A stretch of DNA of 64,000 nt from Parabacteroides faecis (GTDB lineage: Bacteria; Bacteroidota; Bacteroidia; Bacteroidales; Tannerellaceae), in assembly GCF_014647375.1 (NCBI RefSeq), contig NZ_BMPB01000009.1, positions 62,001-126,000 on the forward strand, given 5' to 3'. A model generated the notes under the pieces. It did not search any database, was not told where the DNA came from, and saw only the letters and a list, made by a program, of their open reading frames with translations. Shown here piece by piece: positions 46,716 to 59,090 of the stretch; position 1 is the stretch's first letter, and the number at the start of each line of letters is the position of its first letter. A program made the translations under genes and the position numbers.

Positions 46716-46910
46716 ATGAAAAAGATAATTACTTATATTAAGGAATCTTATAACGAACTTGTTTATAAAGTTTCTTGGCCCACTAGAACAGAGCTTTCCA
46801 ATAGTGCTGTGGTTGTTATGTTTGCTTCCCTTATAATTGCAGCAGTAATCTTTGTTGTAGACTTAGGCTTCGAAAGCGTAATGCGTTTCTTCTACGAGAA
46901 AATCTTTTAA
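46716..46910 (+). CDS. secE: Preprotein translocase subunit SecE
   Basis: Short 64-residue form with one C-terminal membrane helix (about 30-52), preceded by YNELVYKVSWPTRTELSNSA, the conserved amphipathic segment that clamps SecY. It sits in the inner membrane SecYEG channel. Twelve base pairs precede nusG. Confidence 0.95.
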   Translation: MKKIITYIKESYNELVYKVSWPTRTELSNSAVVVMFASLIIAAVIFVVDLGFESVMRFFYEKIF

Positions 46911-46922
46911 TCAGTTTTAGAT

Positions 46923-47465
46923 ATGTCTGATATCCAAAAGAAATTTTATGTTCTGCGTGCCATTAGTGGTAAGGAGAATAAGGTCAGAGAATATCTCGAG
47001 GCTGAGTTGAAGAATACGGATCTGGGTGAGTATGTCAACCAGGTTCTGATTCCTACGGAGAAAACTTTTACAGTGCGTAATGGTAAGAAGGTGATGAAAG
47101 AAAGAGCTTACTTGCCGGGTTATGTATTGGTAGAAGCAGCATTAGTCGGAGAAGTCGCTCATCGATTAAGAAACATTCCCAATGTGATTGGTTTTCTGGG
47201 CGGGTCTGATAACCCGGTTCCGTTGCGTCCTTCTGAAGTGAGTCGTATTTTAGGTACGGTTGACGAATTGCAGGATCAACAGGAAGAACTGGATATCCAG
47301 TTTTATGTTGGTGAAAGTGTTAAGATCACCTTTGGACCGTTCAGCGGTTTTACTGGTGTAATCGAAGAAGTCAACGCTGAGAAAAAGAAACTTAAAGTGA
47401 TGGTAAAAGTCTTCGGACGTAAAACACCGCTTGAGTTGGGTTATATGCAAGTTGAGAAGGAGTAA
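46923..47465 (+). CDS. nusG: Transcription termination/antitermination factor NusG
   Basis: Protein of 180 residues with the N-terminal NGN domain (KFYVLRAISGKENKVREYLE) that binds RNA polymerase and the C-terminal KOW domain (VKITFGPFSGFTGVIEEVN) that contacts S10 or Rho. Normal length; standard order secE-nusG-rplK. Confidence 0.97.
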   Translation: MSDIQKKFYVLRAISGKENKVREYLEAELKNTDLGEYVNQVLIPTEKTFTVRNGKKVMKERAYLPGYVLVEAALVGEVAHRLRNIPNVIGFLGGSDNPVPLRPSEVSRILGTVDELQDQQEELDIQFYVGESVKITFGPFSGFTGVIEEVNAEKKKLKVMVKVFGRKTPLELGYMQVEKE

Positions 47466-47528
47466 TGCTTTTGTTACGAAAAGTGTTTTCTTTCTGTTAT
47501 TGATGTTATATATCTAAATTTTAGAAAA

Positions 47529-47972
47529 ATGGCTAAAGAAGTTGCTGGACAAATCAAATTGCAGATTAAAGGAGGAGCAGCAAACCCTTCTCCCCCAGTA
47601 GGACCTGCTTTAGGTTCTAAGGGTATTAATATTATGGAGTTTTGCAAGCAATTTAATGCCAGAACCCAAGACAAGGCTGGTAAGATATTACCTGTGGTAA
47701 TTACTTACTATGTCGATAAGTCTTTCGACTTTGTCGTTAAAACCCCTCCTGTTGCTATTCAGTTGCTGGAAGCATCCAAACAGAAGAGTGGTTCTGCTGA
47801 GCCGAACCGTAAGAAGATTGCTGAAATCTCTTGGGATCAGGTAAAAACTATTGCAGAAGACAAATTAGTCGACTTGAACTGTTTTACTGTTGAAGCTGCC
47901 ATGCGAATGGTTGCTGGAACAGCTAGAAGTATGGGTATCACTGTTAAAGGGACATTCCCGGGTAATAATTAA
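47529..47972 (+). CDS. rplK: Ribosomal protein uL11
   Basis: Protein of 147 residues that binds the GTPase-associated region of 23S rRNA. Shows [20 protein letters not shown] and the C-terminal RNA-binding region with [12 protein letters not shown]. Complete and normal; followed by rplA after 15 bp. Confidence 0.97.
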   Translation: MAKEVAGQIKLQIKGGAANPSPPVGPALGSKGINIMEFCKQFNARTQDKAGKILPVVITYYVDKSFDFVVKTPPVAIQLLEASKQKSGSAEPNRKKIAEISWDQVKTIAEDKLVDLNCFTVEAAMRMVAGTARSMGITVKGTFPGNN

Positions 47973-47987
47973 TAAACTTCAATTGAA

Positions 47988-48686
47988 ATGAGTAAACTGA
48001 CAAAAAATCAAAAGTTAGCTTTAGGCAAGATTGAAGCTGGGAAAGCATACACATTAAAGGAAGCATCAGCATTAGTAAAAGAAATTACTACTTCTAAGTT
48101 TGATGCATCTGTAGATGTAGATGTTCGTTTAGGAGTTGATCCCCGTAAAGCTAACCAAATGGTGAGAGGTGTCGTTTCACTTCCTCACGGAACAGGTAAG
48201 CAGGTTCGGGTTCTCGCATTATGTACGCCGGACAAGGAAGCTGAAGCAACTGCTGCTGGAGCTGACTATGTTGGCTTGGATGAGTATATCGATAAGATTA
48301 AAGGTGGTTGGACTGATATTGACGTTATCATCACTATGCCTTCAATCATGGGTAAGATCGGTGCTTTAGGTCGCGTATTAGGCCCTCGTGGTTTGATGCC
48401 TAACCCTAAGAGCGGTACGGTTACCAATGAGATCGGCAATGCAGTGAAGGAAGTTAAGCAAGGTAAGATCGACTTTAAAGTAGACAAATCCGGTATCGTT
48501 CATACATCAATCGGAAAGGTATCTTTCAATGCCGATCAGATTCGTGATAACGCGAAGGAATTTATTTCAACTCTTTTGAAGTTGAAGCCGTCTGCAGCTA
48601 AAGGTACATATATAAAGAGCATTTATCTTTCAAGTACAATGAGCGCGGGTATTAAAATTGACCCGAAATCAGTTGAAGAAAACTAA
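47988..48686 (+). CDS. rplA: Ribosomal protein uL1
   Basis: Protein of 232 residues that forms the L1 stalk of the 50S subunit. The MPKL-type signature is seen as [20 protein letters not shown], with [11 protein letters not shown] after it. In many bacteria L1 represses its own rplK-rplA message. Complete. Confidence 0.97.
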   Translation: MSKLTKNQKLALGKIEAGKAYTLKEASALVKEITTSKFDASVDVDVRLGVDPRKANQMVRGVVSLPHGTGKQVRVLALCTPDKEAEATAAGADYVGLDEYIDKIKGGWTDIDVIITMPSIMGKIGALGRVLGPRGLMPNPKSGTVTNEIGNAVKEVKQGKIDFKVDKSGIVHTSIGKVSFNADQIRDNAKEFISTLLKLKPSAAKGTYIKSIYLSSTMSAGIKIDPKSVEEN

Positions 48687-48702
48687 TTAAAATTATTGCA
48701 CA

Positions 48703-49233
48703 ATGAAAAAGGAAGATAAAGGCATAGTTATAAGCCAGCTTACAGAAACTGTAAAGGAATATCCTAATTTCTATTTGACTGATATCGAAGCATTGAATGC
48801 TGAGAAAACAAGCAAATTGAGAAGAGAATGTTTCAAGCAGGAAATTAAGTTGGTTGTTGTTAAGAACAACTTGCTTAAAAAAGCATTAGAAAATGTGGAC
48901 GGTGATTTCTCACCGCTACAGATTGCTTTGAAAGGCAATACAGCTGTTATGTTTTCACAAACAGCAAATGCTCCTGCTCGTCTGATCAAAGAATTTACAA
49001 AAGGTGCAAAGAAAGGCGAAATCGCTAAACCGGAATTGAAAGCTGCCTATGTACAGGAAAGTTTCTATGTCGGTGCTGAAAACCTGGAAGCCCTTGTAAA
49101 TATCAAGAGCAAAAACGAACTTATCGGCGATGTTATTGCATTGTTGCAATCTCCGGCGAAGAACGTTATCTCTGCTCTTCAGTCATCAGGACAAACTATC
49201 CATGGTCTGTTGAAGACTTTGGAAGAAAGATAA
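48703..49233 (+). CDS. rplJ: Ribosomal protein uL10
   Basis: Base of the L12 stalk, 176 residues. Family-typical segments are LRRECFKQEIKLVVVKNNLL and KGNTAVMFS. Only 16 bp separate it from rplA, so no room is left for a long L10 leader of its own. Confidence 0.96.
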   Translation: MKKEDKGIVISQLTETVKEYPNFYLTDIEALNAEKTSKLRRECFKQEIKLVVVKNNLLKKALENVDGDFSPLQIALKGNTAVMFSQTANAPARLIKEFTKGAKKGEIAKPELKAAYVQESFYVGAENLEALVNIKSKNELIGDVIALLQSPAKNVISALQSSGQTIHGLLKTLEER

Positions 49234-49277
49234 TTATTTAATATTTTACAGTAAACAATCATTTAAATCATACAAAA

Positions 49278-49655
49278 ATGGCAGATTTGAAAGCTTTTGC
49301 AGAACAATTAGTAAACCTGACCGTAAAAGAAGTTAGCGAACTGGCTACAATCCTTAAAGAAGAATATGGTATCGAACCTGCAGCTGCAGCTGTTGCTGTT
49401 GCTGGTCCTGCTGCTGGTGGCGCTGCTGCTGCAGAAGAGGAAAAAACATCTTTCGATGTTATATTGAAAGCACCGGGTGCTAACAAATTGGCTGTTGTTA
49501 AGGCAGTAAAAGAATTGACAGGTCTTGGTTTGAAAGAAGCTAAAGATTTAGTTGATGGTGCTCCTAGCGCAATCAAAGAAGGAATCGCTAAAGCTGATGC
49601 TGAAGGATTAAAGAAACAGCTGGAAGAAGCTGGAGCCGAAGTTGAGCTTAAATAG
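49278..49655 (+). CDS. rplL: Ribosomal protein bL12
   Basis: Protein of 125 residues; N-terminal dimer domain, Ala/Gly-rich hinge (about 36-57, [20 protein letters not shown]), and the C-terminal factor-binding domain with [20 protein letters not shown] and [17 protein letters not shown] hairpin lies between it and rpoB. Confidence 0.97.
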   Translation: MADLKAFAEQLVNLTVKEVSELATILKEEYGIEPAAAAVAVAGPAAGGAAAAEEEKTSFDVILKAPGANKLAVVKAVKELTGLGLKEAKDLVDGAPSAIKEGIAKADAEGLKKQLEEAGAEVELK

Positions 49656-49683
49656 TATTTATAACCTGGTTTCCAGGTGATTT

Positions 49684-49722
49684 GGTTAAGAGTCTCCCTT
49701 AAAGGAGATTCTTAACCTTTTT
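49684..49722 (+). terminator. Attenuator-like hairpin between rplL and rpoB
   Basis: GGTTAAGAGTCTCC (49684-49697) pairs with GGAGATTCTTAACC (49704-49717) with a single mismatch, followed by TTTTT. In enteric bacteria a partial terminator stands at the same place and sets the ratio of ribosomal protein to polymerase; the same role is inferred here. Confidence 0.75.
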
Positions 49723-49762
49723 GTGTCTATAATTTCAATAAGTTCAATAAATTCCTTACTAG

Positions 49763-52700
49763 ATGTCTTCAACAGCTGAAAACCAAAGAGTTAATTTTGC
49801 TTCGATTAAGAATCAGTTTCCGTATCCGGACTTTCTCGAAGTTCAATTGAAGTCATTCCAAGACTTTCTTCAACTTGACACACCTCCAGAAAAGAGAAAG
49901 AAGGAGGGGTTGTATAAGGTATTTGCGGAGAATTTCCCCATTGCAGATACCAGAAACAACTTTGTGTTGGAGTTCTTAGATTACTATATAGATCCGCCCC
50001 GTTATTGCATTGATGAATGTATAGCGCGTGGATTAACCTATAGTGTGCCTTTAAAAGCAAAGTTAAAACTATATTGTACAGACCCGGATCATGAAGATTT
50101 TGATACTGTAATCCAGGATGTATATTTAGGCCCTATCCCCTATATGACGGAGAGAGGTACTTTTGTGATAAATGGTGCTGAACGTGTTGTTGTTTCGCAG
50201 TTACACCGTTCTCCGGGTGTATTCTTTGGTCAGAGTACACATGCTAACGGAACGAAATTGTATTCAGCACGTATCATTCCGTTTAAAGGTTCATGGATCG
50301 AATTTGCTACAGACATTAATAATGTGATGTATGCTTATATCGACCGTAAAAAGAAATTACCTGTAACTACCCTTTTAAGAGCTATTGGTTTTGAAAGCGA
50401 TAAAGATATTCTTGAAATCTTTAACCTGGCTGAAGAAGTAAAAGTTTCGAAAGCTAATCTGAAGAAACTGATCGGTCGTAAGCTGGCTGCCCGTGTATTG
50501 AAAACCTGGGTAGAAGATTTCGTGGATGAAGATACTGGCGAAGTTGTTTCTATTGAACGTAATGACGTTATCATCGATCGCGAGTCGGTTTTGGATAGCG
50601 ACAGTATTGAAGCTATTCTGGAATCTGGAACACAGAATGTTTTATTACATCGTGAAGACCAGAATCTTTCAGATTATGCAATCATCTATAATACGCTTCA
50701 GAAAGACCCGAGTAACTCTGAGAAAGAGGCTGTACTATATATTTACCGTCAGTTGCGTAATGCAGAACCTGCAGATGAAGCAAGTGCCCGTGAAGTTATA
50801 CAGAACCTGTTCTTCTCTGAAAAACGTTATGATTTAGGTGAAGTAGGCCGTTACAGAATCAATAAAAAGTTGAACCTTACCACCAGTGATGATGTCAAGG
50901 TTTTGACTAAAGAAGATATAATCGAGATCATCAAATATCTGATCGAGTTGATCAACTCGAAAGCGATTGTGGATGATATCGACCACTTGAGTAACCGTCG
51001 TGTACGTACCGTAGGTGAACAATTATACAACCAATTCGGTATCGGTTTGGCTCGTATGTCGCGTACAGTACGCGAACGTATGAACGTTCGTGACAATGAA
51101 GTATTTACTCCGATCGATTTGATTAATGCGAAGACTATTTCTTCTGTCGTTAACTCTTTCTTCGGGACAAATGCCTTGTCACAGTTTATGGACCAGACAA
51201 ACCCGTTGGCTGAAATTACTCACAAACGTCGTCTGTCTGCCCTTGGACCGGGTGGTTTGTCAAGAGAACGTGCCGGATTCGAGGTTCGTGACGTTCACTA
51301 TACACATTATGGCCGTCTTTGTCCGATTGAAACTCCTGAAGGACCGAATATCGGTTTGATTTCTTCTTTGTGTGTATATGCAAAGATCAATGATCTGGGA
51401 TTCATTTCGACTCCGTACCGTAAGGTTGTGAATGGTCAGGTAGACTTTTCCGACGAGAGTCTGCAGTATTATACGGCAGAGGAAGAAGAGGAAATGACTA
51501 TTGCACAGGGTAATGCTCCGCTGGATGAAAATGGTAAATTTATTCTTGAAAGAGTAAAGGCTCGTTTCGAAGCAGACTTCCCTGTTGTTCCGCCTTCTGA
51601 AATCGACCTGATGGACGTGGCTCCTCAGCAGATCGCTTCAATTGCTGCATCTCTGATTCCGTTCCTGGAACATGATGATGCGAACCGTGCGTTGATGGGA
51701 TCTAACATGATGCGCCAGGCAGTTCCTTTGTTGCGTACGGATGCGCCGATCGTAGGTACTGGTATCGAGGCACAGGTTGCCCGCGATTCACGTACACAGA
51801 TCATGGCCGAACGTGACGGTGAAGTTGTATTTGTAGATGCAACTTGTATCAAGATTAAATATGACCGTACAGAAGATGAAGATTTCGTAAGCTTCGAAGA
51901 TGCGGTTAAGACATATGTTATTCCGAAGTGGCGTAAGACTAACCAGAGTACTACTGTTGACCTTCGTCCGATCTGCCATCGGGGTCAGCGTGTAAAAGCA
52001 GGAGATATCCTTACTGAAGGTTATTCTACACAGAATGGAGAACTTGCTTTAGGGCGTAATGTGAAAGTGGCTTATATGCCATGGAAGGGTTACAATTATG
52101 AGGATGCCATCGTACTGAACGAACGTATGGTTCGTGAAGACTTCTTTACCTCTGTTCACGTGGATGAATATATCCTTGAAGTTCGCGAAACAAAACGTGG
52201 TATGGAAGAATTAACGTCTGATATTCCTAACGTAAGCGAAGAAGCGACTAAGGATTTGGATGAAAGAGGTATTGTTCGTGTAGGTGCTCGTATCGAACCG
52301 GGTGATATCCTGATCGGTAAGATTACTCCGAAGGGTGAATCCGATCCTTCTCCTGAAGAAAAATTGCTTCGTGCAATCTTCGGTGATAAAGCTGGTGACG
52401 TGAAGGATGCTTCTTTGAAAGCAACTCCGTCTCTTCGCGGTGTTGTTATCGATACGGCTTTATTCTCTAAAGCGGTTAAGAAACGTAAGTCCAGATTGAC
52501 AGATAAGGCTATTCTTCCGAAGTTGGATGAAGAATACGAAATGAAGATGGCCGACCTGAAAAACCTGCTGGTAGAGAAATTATTGACTCTTACTACTGGT
52601 AAAGTTTCTCAAGGTGTTAAGGACTATATGAATACTGAAGTGATTGCAAAGGGTGCTAAGTTTACTCGCAAGGCTTTAGAAGACTTGGATTACAATGCTG

Positions 52701-53575
52701 TTCAGGTTAGTAAATGGACTGCCGATGCTGATAAGAACGAACTTATCAAGCAGGTGATCCTGAACTATCTGAAGAAATATAAAGAACTGGATGCCGAACT
52801 GAGACGTAAGAAATTCGATCTTACTATCGGTGATGAACTGCCGACAGGTATCGTTCAGATGGCAAAGGTTTATATTGCTAAGAAACGTAAGATCCAGGTA
52901 GGTGATAAGATGGCCGGTCGTCATGGTAACAAAGGTATTGTTTCCAAGATCGTTCGTCAGGAAGATATGCCGTTCCTGGAAGACGGAACTCCGGTTGATA
53001 TCTGCTTGAACCCGCTGGGTGTGCCTTCTCGTATGAACCTTGGACAGATATTTGAAGCTGTATTAGGTTGGGCTGGTAGAACAATGGGTGTTAAGTTTGC
53101 AACTCCGATTTTCGATGGTGCATCTTTGGATGACCTGAACGAAATGACTGACAAGGCGGGTATTCCACGGTACGGTAAATCTTATCTGTATGATGGTGGT
53201 ACAGGTGAACGTTTCGACCAGCCGGCAACAGTTGGTGTTACTTACTTCCTGAAACTGGGACACATGGTTGATGATAAGATGCACGCTCGTTCAATCGGTC
53301 CGTACTCTTTGATTACTCAACAGCCTCTGGGTGGTAAAGCTCAGTTTGGTGGTCAGCGTTTCGGAGAAATGGAAGTTTGGGCACTGGAAGCTTTCGGTGC
53401 AGCACATGTTCTTCAGGAAATTCTTACAATTAAGTCTGATGACGTTGTAGGACGTTCTAAAGCTTACGAAGCAATTGTAAAAGGTGATCCGATGCCACAA
53501 CCGGGTATTCCGGAATCTCTGAATGTATTGCTCCATGAGCTGAGAGGTTTAGGTTTAAGCTTTACTCTGGATTAA
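49763..53575 (+). CDS. rpoB: RNA polymerase beta subunit
   Basis: Catalytic core subunit of 1270 residues. The rifampicin-region sequence is complete ([20 protein letters not shown], then [14 protein letters not shown]), as is [10 protein letters not shown] and the C-terminal [20 protein letters not shown] segment. The residues of this region match the rifampicin-sensitive pattern in the part that can be read. A spacer of 74 bp with a short hairpin (53590-53616) precedes rpoC. Confidence 0.98.
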   Translation: MSSTAENQRVNFASIKNQFPYPDFLEVQLKSFQDFLQLDTPPEKRKKEGLYKVFAENFPIADTRNNFVLEFLDYYIDPPRYCIDECIARGLTYSVPLKAKLKLYCTDPDHEDFDTVIQDVYLGPIPYMTERGTFVINGAERVVVSQLHRSPGVFFGQSTHANGTKLYSARIIPFKGSWIEFATDINNVMYAYIDRKKKLPVTTLLRAIGFESDKDILEIFNLAEEVKVSKANLKKLIGRKLAARVLKTWVEDFVDEDTGEVVSIERNDVIIDRESVLDSDSIEAILESGTQNVLLHREDQNLSDYAIIYNTLQKDPSNSEKEAVLYIYRQLRNAEPADEASAREVIQNLFFSEKRYDLGEVGRYRINKKLNLTTSDDVKVLTKEDIIEIIKYLIELINSKAIVDDIDHLSNRRVRTVGEQLYNQFGIGLARMSRTVRERMNVRDNEVFTPIDLINAKTISSVVNSFFGTNALSQFMDQTNPLAEITHKRRLSALGPGGLSRERAGFEVRDVHYTHYGRLCPIETPEGPNIGLISSLCVYAKINDLGFISTPYRKVVNGQVDFSDESLQYYTAEEEEEMTIAQGNAPLDENGKFILERVKARFEADFPVVPPSEIDLMDVAPQQIASIAASLIPFLEHDDANRALMGSNMMRQAVPLLRTDAPIVGTGIEAQVARDSRTQIMAERDGEVVFVDATCIKIKYDRTEDEDFVSFEDAVKTYVIPKWRKTNQSTTVDLRPICHRGQRVKAGDILTEGYSTQNGELALGRNVKVAYMPWKGYNYEDAIVLNERMVREDFFTSVHVDEYILEVRETKRGMEELTSDIPNVSEEATKDLDERGIVRVGARIEPGDILIGKITPKGESDPSPEEKLLRAIFGDKAGDVKDASLKATPSLRGVVIDTALFSKAVKKRKSRLTDKAILPKLDEEYEMKMADLKNLLVEKLLTLTTGKVSQGVKDYMNTEVIAKGAKFTRKALEDLDYNAVQVSKWTADADKNELIKQVILNYLKKYKELDAELRRKKFDLTIGDELPTGIVQMAKVYIAKKRKIQVGDKMAGRHGNKGIVSKIVRQEDMPFLEDGTPVDICLNPLGVPSRMNLGQIFEAVLGWAGRTMGVKFATPIFDGASLDDLNEMTDKAGIPRYGKSYLYDGGTGERFDQPATVGVTYFLKLGHMVDDKMHARSIGPYSLITQQPLGGKAQFGGQRFGEMEVWALEAFGAAHVLQEILTIKSDDVVGRSKAYEAIVKGDPMPQPGIPESLNVLLHELRGLGLSFTLD

Positions 53576-53589
53576 TTCAACAACAATAT

Positions 53590-53617
53590 AAGTAGATGGG
53601 TTTCGGCTCATCTACTT
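53590..53617 (+). promoter_or_regulatory. Short hairpin in the rpoB-rpoC spacer
   Basis: AAGTAGATG pairs with CATCTACTT around a GGTTTCGGCT loop. There is no T-run, so RNA processing or stability is more likely than termination. Confidence 0.45.
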
Positions 53618-53649
53618 TATCTATTGATAACTCTTTATAAATAAACAAT

Positions 53650-56600
53650 ATGGCTTTTAGAAAAGAAAACAAGATAAAGAGTAACTTTTCAAAAATAACC
53701 ATCGGTCTGGCTTCTCCTGAAGAGATTCTTGAAAACTCTAGCGGCGAAGTGTTGAAACCGGAAACGATTAACTATCGTACGTACAAACCTGAACGTGACG
53801 GTCTTTTCTGTGAGCGTATCTTCGGTCCGATCAAGGATTACGAGTGCCATTGCGGAAAATACAAACGTATCCGTTATAAAGGTATTGTCTGCGATCGTTG
53901 CGGGGTAGAAGTTACAGAGAAGAAAGTGCGTCGCGAACGTATGGGACATATCCATTTGGTTGTTCCTGTCGCTCATATCTGGTATTTCCGTTCTCTACCC
54001 AACAAAATCGGGTATCTGTTAGGCTTGCCTACCAAGAAACTGGATTCTATCATTTATTATGAACGTTATGTGGTTATTCAGCCGGGTTGTGTAGACACAG
54101 TTGCTGAATTAGACCTGCTTTCGGAAGAAGAATATCTGCAGATTCTGGATAACCTGCCAAAGGAAAACCAGATGCTGGAAGATACTGATCCCAATAAGTT
54201 CATTGCAAAGATTGGTGCTGAGGCCGTTTATGATTTGCTGGCTCGTTTGGATCTGGATTCTCTTTCTTATGAACTGCGTCATCGTGCAAGTACAGACGGT
54301 TCACAGCAACGTAAGAACGAAGCTTTGAAACGTTTGCAGGTTGTAGAATCTTTCCGTGCATCCAGAGGTCGTAATAAACCGGAATGGATGATCGTAAAGG
54401 TTGTTCCTGTTATTCCTCCCGAACTGCGTCCGTTGGTTCCGCTGGATGGTGGACGTTTCGCAACATCTGACTTAAATGATTTGTATCGTCGTGTTATTAT
54501 CCGTAATAACCGTCTGAAACGATTGATTGATATTAAGGCTCCGGAAGTAATTTTACGTAATGAAAAACGTATGCTTCAGGAAGCTGTGGACTCTCTGTTC
54601 GACAACTCTCGTAAATCGAGTGCTGTTAAGACAGACGCTAACCGTCCGCTGAAGTCATTATCCGACAGTTTGAAAGGTAAACAAGGTCGTTTCCGTCAGA
54701 ACTTGTTGGGTAAACGTGTTGACTACTCTGCTCGTTCGGTTATTGTTGTTGGTCCTGAATTAAAGATGCATGAGTGCGGTCTGCCGAAGAATATGGCTGC
54801 CGAGCTTTATAAACCTTTCGTTATCCGTAAATTGATCGAACGCGGTATCGTAAAAACGGTTAAGTCTGCTAAGAAGATCGTTGACCGTAAAGAACCGGTT
54901 GTTTGGGATATTCTGGAATATGTAATGAAAGGTCATCCTGTGTTGCTGAACCGTGCACCGACACTGCACCGTTTGGGTATCCAGGCATTCCAGCCTAAAC
55001 TGATCGAAGGTAAGGCTATCCAGTTGCACCCGTTGGCTTGTACGGCATTCAACGCCGACTTCGACGGTGACCAGATGGCTGTTCACTTGCCTTTAGGAAA
55101 TGAGGCTGTATTGGAAGCACAGATGTTGATGCTTGCTTCTCACAACATTTTGAATCCGGCTAACGGTGCACCTATTACCGTTCCTTCTCAGGATATGGTG
55201 CTTGGTTTGTATTATATTACAAAACTGCGCCCTGGAACACAAGGTGAAGGTCTGGTATTCTACGGACCGGAAGAGGCAACAATTGCATACAATGAAAAGA
55301 AAGTGGATATCCACGCTCCGATCAAAGTGTATGTAGAAGATGTTAATGAAAATGGTGAGATCGTTAAGGTATTAACTGAAACGTCAGTAGGTCGTTTGAT
55401 GGTAAACGAATTCGTTCCTGCCGAAGTTGGTTATATCAACGAAGTGCTTGGTAAGAAATCTCTTCGTGATATCATTGGTAAGGTAATTAAGACTTGCGGT
55501 GTTGCCCGTACTGCTCAATTCCTGGATGATATCAAGAATTTAGGATACTACATGGCATTTAAGGGAGGTTTGTCGTTCAACCTGGCCGACGTACTTATCC
55601 CGCCTGAAAAAGATGAACTGGTTAAGGAAGGTTACGATGAAGTAGAACAGATCCTGGCTAACTATAGCATGGGTTTCATTACCTTCAACGAACGTTACAA
55701 CCAGATTATCGATACCTGGACACATGTCAACAGTAAGTTATCTAATATCCTGATGAAGCAGTTGACTGCTGATAACGACGGATTTAACTCTGTATACATG
55801 ATGATGGACTCCGGAGCTCGTGGTTCTAAAGAACAGATCCGTCAGCTGTCTGGTATGCGTGGTTTGATGGCAAAACCTCAGAAGAGTGGTGCTGAAGGTG
55901 GTCAGATTATTGAAAATCCTATCCTTTCAAACTTTAAAGAAGGTTTGTCTGTGTTGGAGTACTTTATCTCTACTCACGGTGCTCGTAAAGGTTTGGCCGA
56001 TACCGCTTTGAAGACTGCCGATGCTGGTTACCTGACTCGTCGTCTGGTAGACGTATCGCATGATGTGATCATTAATGAAGAAGACTGTGGTACATTGCGT
56101 GGTCTGATTTGTACAGAACTGAAGAATAACGAAGAAGTGATCGCTTCTCTGTATGAACGTATTCTGGGCCGTGTATCAGTACATGATATCCAGCATCCGT
56201 TGACTGGTGAACTGATTGTAGCTGCCGGTGAAGAAATTCGTGAAGATGCTGCTAAGATGATTCAGGATTCTCCTATTGAAAGTGTGGAAATCCGTTCGGT
56301 ACTTACCTGTGAATCCAAGAAAGGGGTTTGTGCTAAGTGTTACGGTCGTAACCTGGCAACAGGCCGCATGGTTCAGAAAGGTGAAGTTGTCGGAGTTATC
56401 GCTGCACAGTCTATCGGTGAGCCGGGTACACAGTTGACACTGCGTACATTCCACGTCGGTGGTATCGCTTCTAACATTGCTACAGAAAACAGCATTACAT
56501 CTAAATATGACGGTATTCTGGAAATTGACGAACTTCGTGCTGTTGAAGCTGACGACGCTACAGCTGGTAAGAAGTATCAGGTAGTAGTAAGCCGTTTGGC

Positions 56601-57942
56601 TGAAATGCGTATCGTCGATCCGAATACAAAGATCGTATTGCTGACTCACAATATACCTTACGGTTCTAAATTGTTCTTCAACAATGGAGACAAGATCAGT
56701 AAGGGTGACGTAATTATTGAATGGGACCCGTTCAATGCTGTTATCGTATCGGAAGTTTCCGGTAAGATTGAATTCGAAAGTGTAGTAGAAGGTGTTACTT
56801 ACAAAGTTGAAAGTGACGAAACTACAGGTTTGAAGGAAAAGATCATCATTGAATCTAAAGATAAGACAAAAGCTCCGGCTGCTCATATCGTAGATGAAAA
56901 CGGCAATTACCTGAAGAATTACTCATTACCTCTGGGTGCTCACGTAGTTAAAGAGAACGGTGATCCGGTTAAGGCTGGTGAAGTTCTTGTTAAGATTCCG
57001 CGTGCAGTAGGTAAGGCTGGTGATATCACCGGTGGTCTTCCCCGTGTTACTGAGTTGTTTGAAGCTCGTAACCCATCTAACCCGGCTGTCGTTTCTGAAA
57101 TCGACGGTGAAGTTGGATTCGGAAAGATCAAACGTGGTAACCGCGAGATCACTGTAACTTCTAAGCTCGGTGAAGTGAAGAAGTACATGGTACCTCTGTC
57201 AAAACAGCTTTTGGTTCAGGAAAATGACTATATCCGTGCTGGTATGCCGTTGTCTGACGGTGCTACTACTCCTTCGGATATCCTTGCTATCAAGGGGCCG
57301 ACTGCCGTTCAGGAATATATCGTGAACGAAGTACAGGACGTTTACCGTTTGCAGGGTGTGAAGATCAACGATAAACACTTTGAGGTTATCGTTCGTCAGA
57401 TGATGCGTAAGGTAGAAGTGGTTGATCCGGGAGATACACGCTTCCTGGAACAGCAGATCGTTGATAAGCTGGAAGTAATGGATGAAAACGACCGCATCTG
57501 GGGTAAGAAAGTTATTACCGATCCGGGAGATTCTCAGACAATGCAGGCTGGTCAGATCGTAACAGCCCGTAAGTTGAGGGATGAAAACAGTATGTTGAAA
57601 CGTCGTGATATGAAACTTGTTGAAGTTCGTGATGCCGTTCCTGCTACTGCCAACCAGATCCTCCAGGGTATTACACGTGCTGCATTGCAGACTAACAGCT
57701 TTATGTCGGCTGCATCATTCCAGGAAACAACAAAGGTATTGAACGAAGCTGCTATCAACGGAAAGGTAGACCGTCTGGAAGGTTTGAAAGAAAACGTTAT
57801 CTGCGGTCACTTGATTCCGGCTGGTACAGGCCAGAGAGATTTCGACAAGTTGGTTGTCGGTGCTAAAGATGAATTTGAACGCATCTTTGCTAACCGTAAG
57901 AATGTTGTTGATTTTAATACAATGGATAAAGATGATGAGTAA
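53650..57942 (+). CDS. rpoC: RNA polymerase beta' subunit
   Basis: Catalytic core subunit of 1430 residues. The first zinc site is Cys66, Cys68, Cys81 and Cys84 ([20 protein letters not shown]); the active-site magnesium loop is [10 protein letters not shown] with Asp470, Asp472 and Asp474; the second zinc site uses [11 protein letters not shown] near residue 887. Bridge-helix and trigger-loop sequence ([39 protein letters not shown]) is intact. It ends the operon at a strong terminator. Confidence 0.98.
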   Translation: MAFRKENKIKSNFSKITIGLASPEEILENSSGEVLKPETINYRTYKPERDGLFCERIFGPIKDYECHCGKYKRIRYKGIVCDRCGVEVTEKKVRRERMGHIHLVVPVAHIWYFRSLPNKIGYLLGLPTKKLDSIIYYERYVVIQPGCVDTVAELDLLSEEEYLQILDNLPKENQMLEDTDPNKFIAKIGAEAVYDLLARLDLDSLSYELRHRASTDGSQQRKNEALKRLQVVESFRASRGRNKPEWMIVKVVPVIPPELRPLVPLDGGRFATSDLNDLYRRVIIRNNRLKRLIDIKAPEVILRNEKRMLQEAVDSLFDNSRKSSAVKTDANRPLKSLSDSLKGKQGRFRQNLLGKRVDYSARSVIVVGPELKMHECGLPKNMAAELYKPFVIRKLIERGIVKTVKSAKKIVDRKEPVVWDILEYVMKGHPVLLNRAPTLHRLGIQAFQPKLIEGKAIQLHPLACTAFNADFDGDQMAVHLPLGNEAVLEAQMLMLASHNILNPANGAPITVPSQDMVLGLYYITKLRPGTQGEGLVFYGPEEATIAYNEKKVDIHAPIKVYVEDVNENGEIVKVLTETSVGRLMVNEFVPAEVGYINEVLGKKSLRDIIGKVIKTCGVARTAQFLDDIKNLGYYMAFKGGLSFNLADVLIPPEKDELVKEGYDEVEQILANYSMGFITFNERYNQIIDTWTHVNSKLSNILMKQLTADNDGFNSVYMMMDSGARGSKEQIRQLSGMRGLMAKPQKSGAEGGQIIENPILSNFKEGLSVLEYFISTHGARKGLADTALKTADAGYLTRRLVDVSHDVIINEEDCGTLRGLICTELKNNEEVIASLYERILGRVSVHDIQHPLTGELIVAAGEEIREDAAKMIQDSPIESVEIRSVLTCESKKGVCAKCYGRNLATGRMVQKGEVVGVIAAQSIGEPGTQLTLRTFHVGGIASNIATENSITSKYDGILEIDELRAVEADDATAGKKYQVVVSRLAEMRIVDPNTKIVLLTHNIPYGSKLFFNNGDKISKGDVIIEWDPFNAVIVSEVSGKIEFESVVEGVTYKVESDETTGLKEKIIIESKDKTKAPAAHIVDENGNYLKNYSLPLGAHVVKENGDPVKAGEVLVKIPRAVGKAGDITGGLPRVTELFEARNPSNPAVVSEIDGEVGFGKIKRGNREITVTSKLGEVKKYMVPLSKQLLVQENDYIRAGMPLSDGATTPSDILAIKGPTAVQEYIVNEVQDVYRLQGVKINDKHFEVIVRQMMRKVEVVDPGDTRFLEQQIVDKLEVMDENDRIWGKKVITDPGDSQTMQAGQIVTARKLRDENSMLKRRDMKLVEVRDAVPATANQILQGITRAALQTNSFMSAASFQETTKVLNEAAINGKVDRLEGLKENVICGHLIPAGTGQRDFDKLVVGAKDEFERIFANRKNVVDFNTMDKDDE

Positions 57943-57961
57943 AAAACTTATCAGATAATAT

Positions 57962-58002
57962 AAAAAAGGCTTTCGGTATTTTCCGGGAGCCTTTTTTGTT
58001 TT
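57962..58002 (+). terminator. Terminator of the rpoBC operon
   Basis: AAAAAAGGCT pairs with AGCCTTTTTT around CCGG-containing loops and runs into a T-rich tail, 20 bp after the rpoC stop. Confidence 0.9.
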
Positions 58003-58008
58003 TGTTAA

Positions 58009-58040
58009 TTTGCTTAATCTGCATAGATAGTTTACTTTTG
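58009..58040 (+). promoter_or_regulatory. Promoter of the endonuclease/phosphatase-family gene
   Basis: TTTG (58009-58012), 20-bp spacer, TACTTTTG (58033-58040): full consensus, 35 bp before the start codon. Confidence 0.8.
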
Positions 58041-58075
58041 TCTATCGCCTATAATAACTAAACATATAAAGTATC

Positions 58076-58939
58076 ATGAAAAAGATTTTATTGAGTATTC
58101 TCTCTGTTTTATTGTTTGTCGGTTTCTTATCGGCTAAGCAACCGGGTGTGCCATTAAAGGTAATGACGTTTAATATCCGTATGGATACAAAAGATGACGG
58201 AGATAATCAGTGGAGTAACCGGAAGGATCTGGCTGCCAATTTGGTTAAGTTCTATAATACCGATATTTTTGGTGCACAGGAAGTGTTGAATCATCAGTTG
58301 AATGATCTTCTGAGCCGTTTGCCCGAATATACATCTGTCGGTGTCGGTAGGGAAGATGGCAAGACAAAAGGTGAGTACGCTCCCATCATTTATAAGAAAG
58401 ACCGTTTTGTGCTTGAAGACAGCGGTAATTTCTGGTTGGCGGAAGATATGAATGCGGTAGGTAAAAAAGGCTGGGATGCCGCTTGTGAACGTGTTGCTAC
58501 CTGGGGGATCTTTAAGGATAAGGAATCCGGTAAAAAGTTTTTCTTCCTGAATACTCATCTGGACCATATGGGAAAAGTAGCCCGTCATGAAGGTGCCTCG
58601 TTAGTTTTGGAGGAAGCTCATAAGCTCTCCAAGGGATTGCCCGTTATTGTTACAGGTGATTTTAATGCAACTCCGGATGATGACCCTATCAAGGTGTTGA
58701 CAGATGTAAATGATCCCCGGCATATCACTCATACACGTGAAATAGCAGATTTGAAATATGGTCCGGAATGGACTTTCCATGATTATGGACGAATCCCTTT
58801 GGAAAAACGTGAGTGGATTGATTATATTTTCGTAAAAGGCGACATAAAGGTTATGAATAATGGCGTCTTAACAGATACACTCAATCACCTTTATCCGTCC
58901 GATCATTGTCCGGTTATTACAACTTTGGTAATTAAATAG
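58076..58939 (+). CDS. Secreted endonuclease/exonuclease/phosphatase-family protein
   Basis: Protein of 287 residues with a signal peptide (1-20, ending LSAK). The EEP fold motifs are all present: MTFNIRMDTKDDG near 30-42, GAQEVLNHQL with the metal-binding Glu near 68, NTHLDHMGKVARHEG, VTGDFNATPDDDP near 197 and SDHCPVITTL at the end with the catalytic His. In secreted Bacteroidetes members the target may be a phosphodiester such as a nucleic acid, phospholipid or inositol phosphate; the sequence does not decide. It has its own strong promoter. Confidence 0.9.
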   Translation: MKKILLSILSVLLFVGFLSAKQPGVPLKVMTFNIRMDTKDDGDNQWSNRKDLAANLVKFYNTDIFGAQEVLNHQLNDLLSRLPEYTSVGVGREDGKTKGEYAPIIYKKDRFVLEDSGNFWLAEDMNAVGKKGWDAACERVATWGIFKDKESGKKFFFLNTHLDHMGKVARHEGASLVLEEAHKLSKGLPVIVTGDFNATPDDDPIKVLTDVNDPRHITHTREIADLKYGPEWTFHDYGRIPLEKREWIDYIFVKGDIKVMNNGVLTDTLNHLYPSDHCPVITTLVIK

Positions 58940-59052
58940 AATATATTGGTCTATAGAGAAATGTATATTGGAGTAATTCCATTTATGTCTATTTTTGTAG
59001 ATGTTTTATTTTGTTAATTATCGAAGAAATATTAGTTAATAGCTATTTTGTG
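58940..59052. other. Intergenic stretch before the candidate RNA promoter
   Basis: AT-rich; no gene, hairpin or repeat was recognised. Confidence 0.4.
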
Positions 59053-59084
59053 TTTGGAGGTTTTTTGTACAGTTTGTATCTTTG
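59053..59084 (+). promoter_or_regulatory. Orphan full-consensus promoter
   Basis: TTTG (59053-59056), 20-bp spacer, TATCTTTG (59077-59084). The only reading frame that follows has six codons, so it seems to drive a non-coding RNA. Confidence 0.75.
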
Positions 59085-59090
59085 TAACGT

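Noticed and set aside
56176-56886. Minus-strand frame of 236 codons inside rpoC
   Set aside because: Antisense shadow of a highly expressed, codon-biased gene.
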